Assembly: GCA_018292915.2 (NCBI GenBank)
Contig: JACVVK020000143.1
Coordinates: 331,001-395,000 of the forward strand
Reading direction: 5' to 3'
Origin: Batillaria attramentaria
Lineage: Eukaryota; Mollusca; Gastropoda; Batillariidae
Length of the DNA stretch: 64,000 nt
The notes under the pieces are model-generated. The model was not told where the DNA came from. It saw only the letters and a list, made by a program, of their open reading frames with translations, and ran no database searches. Made by a program: the position numbers and the translations under genes. Below, piece by piece: positions 59,972 through 64,000 of this stretch (position 1 is its first letter; each line of letters opens with the position of its first letter).

Positions 59972-62207
59972 CCCCCCCCCACACACACCCTTTACAGTTC
60001 AGTGCAGAACAGGCCTGCCTTGGTTGGTGGGGCTTAATGTCCCTCTCCACAACCAGGTGCCAGTGATTGGAGACAGTCACAGGCCTTTATTAGTTACATT
60101 CAGTTCATTTTGGGAGACCTTCTGCAGAAAAATGCAAAAATGTGCACTTTCCACTTTGGAGAAAGTCCACATACTGCCCATCCATCTCACACTAATCAGT
60201 CTCCAAGGCCACATGTCCGCATGATCCTGAGTTGTTCTGCTTGACCATGACCTCTTTGTGTAGTGTCACTGTTTGTGCACCATAGCTGTGACACATGAAT
60301 TTCTATACAGATATGATGATCTATGTGTGTGTGTACAGGTGTATCAGATGGAAATCAACCCACCAAAGATGACCCAAACACAGAGGCCAGTTCTGACACC
60401 TGCCCCACTCCATCTTTCACTCAGTCACCAGAGAAGCATGGGTCACAACAAACTCCATGTCAGCCTTTTTGCACAGCTGTAGTGCAGAGTGTGTCATCAC
60501 AACCATCAGGCTGTAGTGAGGCAAGCCAAACGAGCACCAGCAGTGGGCCGTCACCTTCAGCAGACGGTGGTGAAGGAGCAGAAACAGAAGATGCTGCCGA
60601 GTCTAGGCTGGATGATGGGCTTGGTGACTCTACCCAAGGGGAATCAGGGAGCATGGCTGGTGAGACAGACCAGGAGGGGAGCGTGGCTGGTGAGACAGAC
60701 CAGGAGGGGAGCGTGGCTGGTGAGACAGACCAGGAGGGCCCGTTTTTGCTGTCAAAGGCCACAATAGGTCAAGAGCTGAAAGATGATTTCTGGGATTTTG
60801 ACGTAGAGACAGACACGCAAGAACCACGTGGACAGGAGTCCAGGGAGAGGTCTGAACAGCTGTCAGGTGAAGAAACCACAGCAAAACCACAGCAGCCACA
60901 GCCACAGCGGGATGAACAAGAGGAAGAAGAACAGCCAGAAACATGTGTAGATGAACAAAAGATGACATTAGAGCATCGTCAGGACCCTCCCAAACAACCA
61001 GTACATGATCAGCATCGTCAGGACCCTTCCAAACAACCAGTACATGATCAGCATCGTCAGGACCCTCCCAAACAACCAGTACATGATCAGCATCGTCAGG
61101 ACCCTCCCAAACAACCAGTACATGATCAGGGTGATTACGTCAAGCCAGATGGAGAAGAATCAAAACCTTTACCCATCTCCACAGAATCTTCTGTACACGT
61201 CCAAGTGTCGGTACCTCGGCCACTGGATGCTTCGTCCAATCAGCAAGGCATAGAATCAGTTCCAAGTGAGTGTGCAGCATCTCCCCACAATTCTGCCCTA
61301 CACGAGGATGGTGAGCAGCAGCTGTCTCCCTCTACAGCCGACCAGCAGCTGTTTCCCTCTACAGCCGACCAGCAGCTGTCTCCCTCTACAGCCGACCAGC
61401 AGCTGTCTCCCTCTACAGCCGACCAGCAGCTGTCTCCCTCTACAGCCGACCCAGCAACATCAACTGACAACCAAGTTGACAAGCAGAATTCCACTCACAA
61501 CCAAGAGGACAAGACACGTTCACCTGTCCCCAGTCCAGATCAACCAGACGCAATCTGTGACAATTCCAGTGAAGACAATTTGGTAGAAGAAGATCTGCTG
61601 ACACCGCTAGTACAAATGATGTCTTCCAAAGAGGTATGTAGTATAATTTTAGTCAATGTACATATGCTGAAAGAGTGTGTGTGTGTGTGTTTGTCGGGGG
61701 GGGGGGGGGGGGGGGGGGGTTGATGTATTCGAGTGTGTAGTACATGGTGATGTAGTTTTATGGTGATGTTTTGCACTTCGCCAAGTGAAATCATGGACAG
61801 ATTTGATATATTGTGCCTGCTAAATATATATATATATATATACCTGATAAGAGAAACACTTTTTTTCATTTGATACTATGTACATGTAATGACTTTGTTG
61901 CAGGAGGTGGAAAATGTGTTGTGTGAGTCTGGTGTGAAAACTGTCACCTGGCAAAAGTGTCACAACGCATCTGCAAGAGTATGGCAGGTACTGTGGCTTT
62001 TTAAGTTGTTTCTCTATAGAGAAACAACTTTATGAGACGGGGCAGATTTTGCTACGCGCAGCAGCAAGTTTCAGTGATATGAAACAAGACTGTGACGTTT
62101 CTCCAAACAATACTTACTTTCACGCACACAGTGACGTAACGAAATCTGCGTCATAGACACCTTACGTGCACACTTTGCTGCTGCGTTCTTTTTGGCGGGA
62201 ATGACGT

Positions 62208-62238
<31 letters not shown>

Positions 62239-63188
62239 GACGGATGTAATGATGGCTATCTCCTAAACCACCTCGATGGAGGCCTTTTTACTTTGAGATA
62301 AAATGGGAAATCACCTTCTCCAGAGCTACCTTTCACGATTTTTAGCCTGCCGCATTTTCAGAAGAGTTATCGCCAATTTTAAAAAATCGGTCATGTTACG
62401 AATTTTTTCGAAAAAGTTGTTCAAATTCCTTCATTTTCTAGACTTTGGAAGTTCACCCAATCACACTGCCTTGATTCGTGCTACAGCTCTGTAGCTCTGA
62501 CTGGTTTTGTGTAAAAAAAATATTTCCGAGGTAGGGGTGGTTTGCACATGAGATCAAATATCTATGAAAAGACTACTGCAAATTACTTATCATCCCGGCG
62601 TTTTTGTCTAGTGTGACAACTGCACATATGACAGGAACTACTGCACTATTATATCTTTAGCATTTAGAATAACTGAACTTTTAGATAAACATAACTTTTT
62701 CAAGTTTCTGCGAGAAGCACCGGTCAAAAGAGTTCCAAATTTTTGATTTCATAAGTACAATCCAAGGTATTCTAGTCCATGTTTCACCAGCCCTCTAGAT
62801 CTTCCAGATTTTATGTAAAAATTAGTTCAGCCAGGGAAGTCACAAAAGCAACAGGGAAATCACAAGACATGCACAAGCATCATCTGTCATACCACCAGTG
62901 TGAAGCTGACGTCAAACGCTTAGTTCACAGACAAAATAAGCAAGTATCGTCACTGCCTCCGACATTTCACCAGCCGTCTAGATCTTCCAGATTTCATGTG
63001 AAAAATAATTCAATCGGGAAAGCCACAAAGCCAACAGGGAAATCACAAGACATAAACAAGCTTCCTCAGACGATGGCAGTGCTAGAGGCTGACGTGAAAA
63101 TGTTTAGTTCGCGGAATTGACATCATCTCTCTGTCTGTGTATGACGACCTGCCTGAGGCTGACGTCAAATGTTTAGTTCACGGAACTG

Positions 63189-63226
<38 letters not shown>

Positions 63227-63992
63227 GGAGCCAGGGTGGCCGAATGGTAGAGCGTTGGACTTTCAATGCTCGGGTCGAGAGTTCGAATCCCGGCTGGGGC
63301 CAAATGTTTGTGCTGGCCTTTCTCTCGTTGCCCCGTCTTAGAAAGCACCCTTACGTGGTGGAAAAGGACGTTAAACTCCTAAACACCCACCCACCCACTC
63401 TCTCTCTCTCTCTCTGTTTGTCTCTCTCTCTCTCCCCCCCCCCCCCACCCGGCCCCACCCCCAGTCACGTGACTAATCGGTCGAGGTCGTAGAGGATCTA
63501 GTGTCATTGGTAGAACTTGGAGAGGGGAGAACCGGCAACAATAACAACAAAACAGACAAAATAAAATGAAATTTGGAGAAACAACTTTGTAGGACGGGGC
63601 CGTTCCTCCTTGTTATATTGTGTTCACACTCTGCACTGGTGCGCTTGTCTTTGGGAGAGGGTTGCATTTACTCAGACTTTTGTTATTTTCATCATACACA
63701 CAGACTGAATCTGCTTTCATCAGATTTTGTTGGTGGTGTATTGTTTCTGTGTTGGCTGTGTCATGTTGTGCATGTAAATTAGCCTGGTACCATTTGCCTT
63801 GTCTATTCCTGCTGTGTTGGCTGTGTCATGTTGTGCATGTAAATTAGCCTGGTACCATTTGCCTTGTCTATTCCTGCTGTACTATAATTGTTGACAGGCT
63901 GTGTTTGTGGCTGACTCGGGTGTCAAGTGTGAAAAACTCCTGAAGAAGCTGCAAGATCTTGGAGTTGGCAAAGTTGAGCAGTCTTCCGTCAG
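59578..63992 (+). CDS. Acidic repeat-rich protein with a split ferredoxin/ACT-like (DUF389-like) domain, 3' incomplete
   Basis: Four exons join in frame: 59578-59818, 60339-61633, 61904-61987 and 63898-63992 (571 residues plus two bases; the gene runs off the window after a GTAAAA donor). The N-terminus MAKVLFVVYVPDEDDE looks like a first beta strand. It is followed by about 430 residues rich in Glu, Gln, Ser, Pro and Asp with three tandem peptide repeats. Exons 3-4 then read EEVENVLCESGVKTVTWQKC, ARVWQAVFVADSGVKCEKLL and KKLQDLGVGKVEQSSVR, an alpha-beta-beta-alpha pattern. The last part resembles the cytoplasmic domain of DUF389 membrane proteins (CEKLL...LGVG), which would place a multi-helix membrane domain in exons beyond the window. 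That assignment comes from memory of the family pattern and is tentative; the exon structure is firm. Start: first ATG, in GGGCCGATGG, with an AAGGGAGGTAAC motif 54 bp upstream. Confidence 0.75.
60339..61633 (+). CDS. Acidic-repeat gene exon 2, with three coding minisatellites
   Basis: 1295 nt, acceptor gtgtgtacag, donor GAG|GTATGT, all one open frame. Contains three separate tandem peptide arrays: G-E-T-D-Q-E-G-S-V-A x3 (about 60652-60740, 30 bp), Q-H-R-Q-D-P-P-K-Q-P-V-H-D x4 (about 60973-61130, 39 bp) and D-Q-Q-L-S-P-S-T-A x5 (about 61318-61450, 27 bp). All periods are multiples of three. No membrane segment is visible, and the composition suggests disorder. Confidence 0.8.
61904..61987 (+). 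CDS. Acidic-repeat gene exon 3
   Basis: 28 codons, phase 0 at both ends, acceptor tttgttgcag, donor CAG|GTACTG. Encodes EVENVLCESGVKTVTWQKC and HNASARVWQ, predicted helix then strands. Confidence 0.72.
62779..63120 (+). other. Intronic ORF made of two diverged copies of a 61-codon unit
   Basis: ATG at 62779, 113 codons. Two copies start FHQPSRSSRF at 62782 and 62965 (183 bp apart) and both continue with T-G-K-S-Q-D and E-A-D-V-K. The copies differ at many bases yet keep the frame. A third partial copy of the EADVK part follows at about 63150-63185. It lies in intron 3 of the acidic-repeat gene, same strand. Function unknown; it could be part of an interspersed repeat. Confidence 0.35.
63227..63395 (+). 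mobile_element. tRNA-derived SINE, family 2 (second copy)
   Basis: Head GGTGGCCGAATGGTAGAGCG with B box GAGTTCGAATCCC, body TTTGTGCTGGCC and GTGGAAAAGGACGTTAAAC, tail of ACCC units followed by (CT)n. Same family and order as 20926-21084. Inserted in a (CT)n tract, so a target-site duplication cannot be defined. The shared body shows it is a SINE, not a tRNA gene. Confidence 0.8.
63739..63878. repeat. Tandem duplication in intron 3 of the acidic-repeat gene
   Basis: Two copies of a stretch starting tgtgttggctgtgtcatgtt and ending tgtctattcctgc. Ends 20 bp before the exon 4 acceptor. Confidence 0.9.
63898..63992 (+). CDS. Acidic-repeat gene exon 4
   Basis: 95 nt, acceptor attgttgacag, ending with two bases before GTAAAA at the window edge. 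Encodes AVFVADSGVKCEKLLKKLQD then LGVGKVEQSSV; the CEKLL...LGVG pattern is the basis for the DUF389-like guess. Confidence 0.72.
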
Positions 63993-64000
63993 GTAAAACT

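Noticed and set aside
63230..63302. tRNA gene
   Set aside because: It has A and B boxes, but the same head is joined to the same SINE body at 20926-21084, so it is a SINE head.

Overview
The window is animal nuclear DNA: intron-rich, AT-moderate and full of microsatellites, minisatellites and short mobile elements. The invertebrate-type focal adhesion kinase, tRNA-headed SINEs of two families, a (GACA)n-ended repeat built on TCAAGGTCA palindromes, and the recurring AAGGGAGGTAAC motif point to a lophotrochozoan, most likely a mollusc (probably a marine gastropod). The species is an inference.

Three protein-coding genes can be supported by splice-site and reading-frame reconstruction. (1) Minus strand, 16598 down to 6820: eight consecutive phase-consistent exons encode almost the whole FERM domain of focal adhesion kinase (FAK/PTK2). 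The linker, kinase and FAT regions must lie to the left of the window. Two further minus-strand exon candidates (36985-36428 and 46420-46304) end in phase 0 and could be its 5' coding exons, but this is unproven. (2) Plus strand, 49395 to 53197: a complete three-exon gene of 367 residues for a membrane progestin receptor-type PAQR protein, with the E-N-H, S-H, D and SHQIFH motifs intact. (3) Plus strand, 59578 to beyond 63992: the first four exons of a gene whose product seems to be a ferredoxin/ACT-like (DUF389-like) domain with about 430 acidic, repeat-rich residues inserted after the first strand.

The most unusual feature is how minisatellites sit at exon-intron borders. In the PAQR gene the acceptor of exon 2 lies at the end of a strictly 53-bp array carrying 19 extra copies of the acceptor. 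Each copy is followed 12 nt later by a GTAAGT donor. The donor end of exon 2 has been amplified into 12 intact 67-76 bp units, each an in-frame 21-nt mini-exon with its own acceptor and donor. It would encode C-W-L-I-F-P-V, a copy of the adjoining membrane helix. A FAK exon donor is present in four tandem copies, and the acceptor of the 36.9 kb exon candidate in three. Together these suggest junction-spanning tandem amplification that could generate or tolerate alternative splicing.

Region by region: 1-6800, introns or intergenic DNA with minisatellites at 2.0 and 4.4 kb; 6.8-16.6 kb, FAK exons; 16.6-46.4 kb, a long region with SINEs, fold-back elements, poly(C)/poly(G) tracts, long CA repeats, minisatellites and two candidate exons; 41.9-45.9 kb, a block of mobile-element remnants; 47.8-49.2 kb, a higher-order minisatellite just upstream of PAQR; 53.2-59.5 kb, 3' flank with 39-bp and 53-bp minisatellites; 59.5-64 kb, the acidic-repeat gene, whose third intron holds a SINE and a duplicated ORF. 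I found no rRNA genes, functional tRNA genes, CRISPR arrays or prokaryotic elements.
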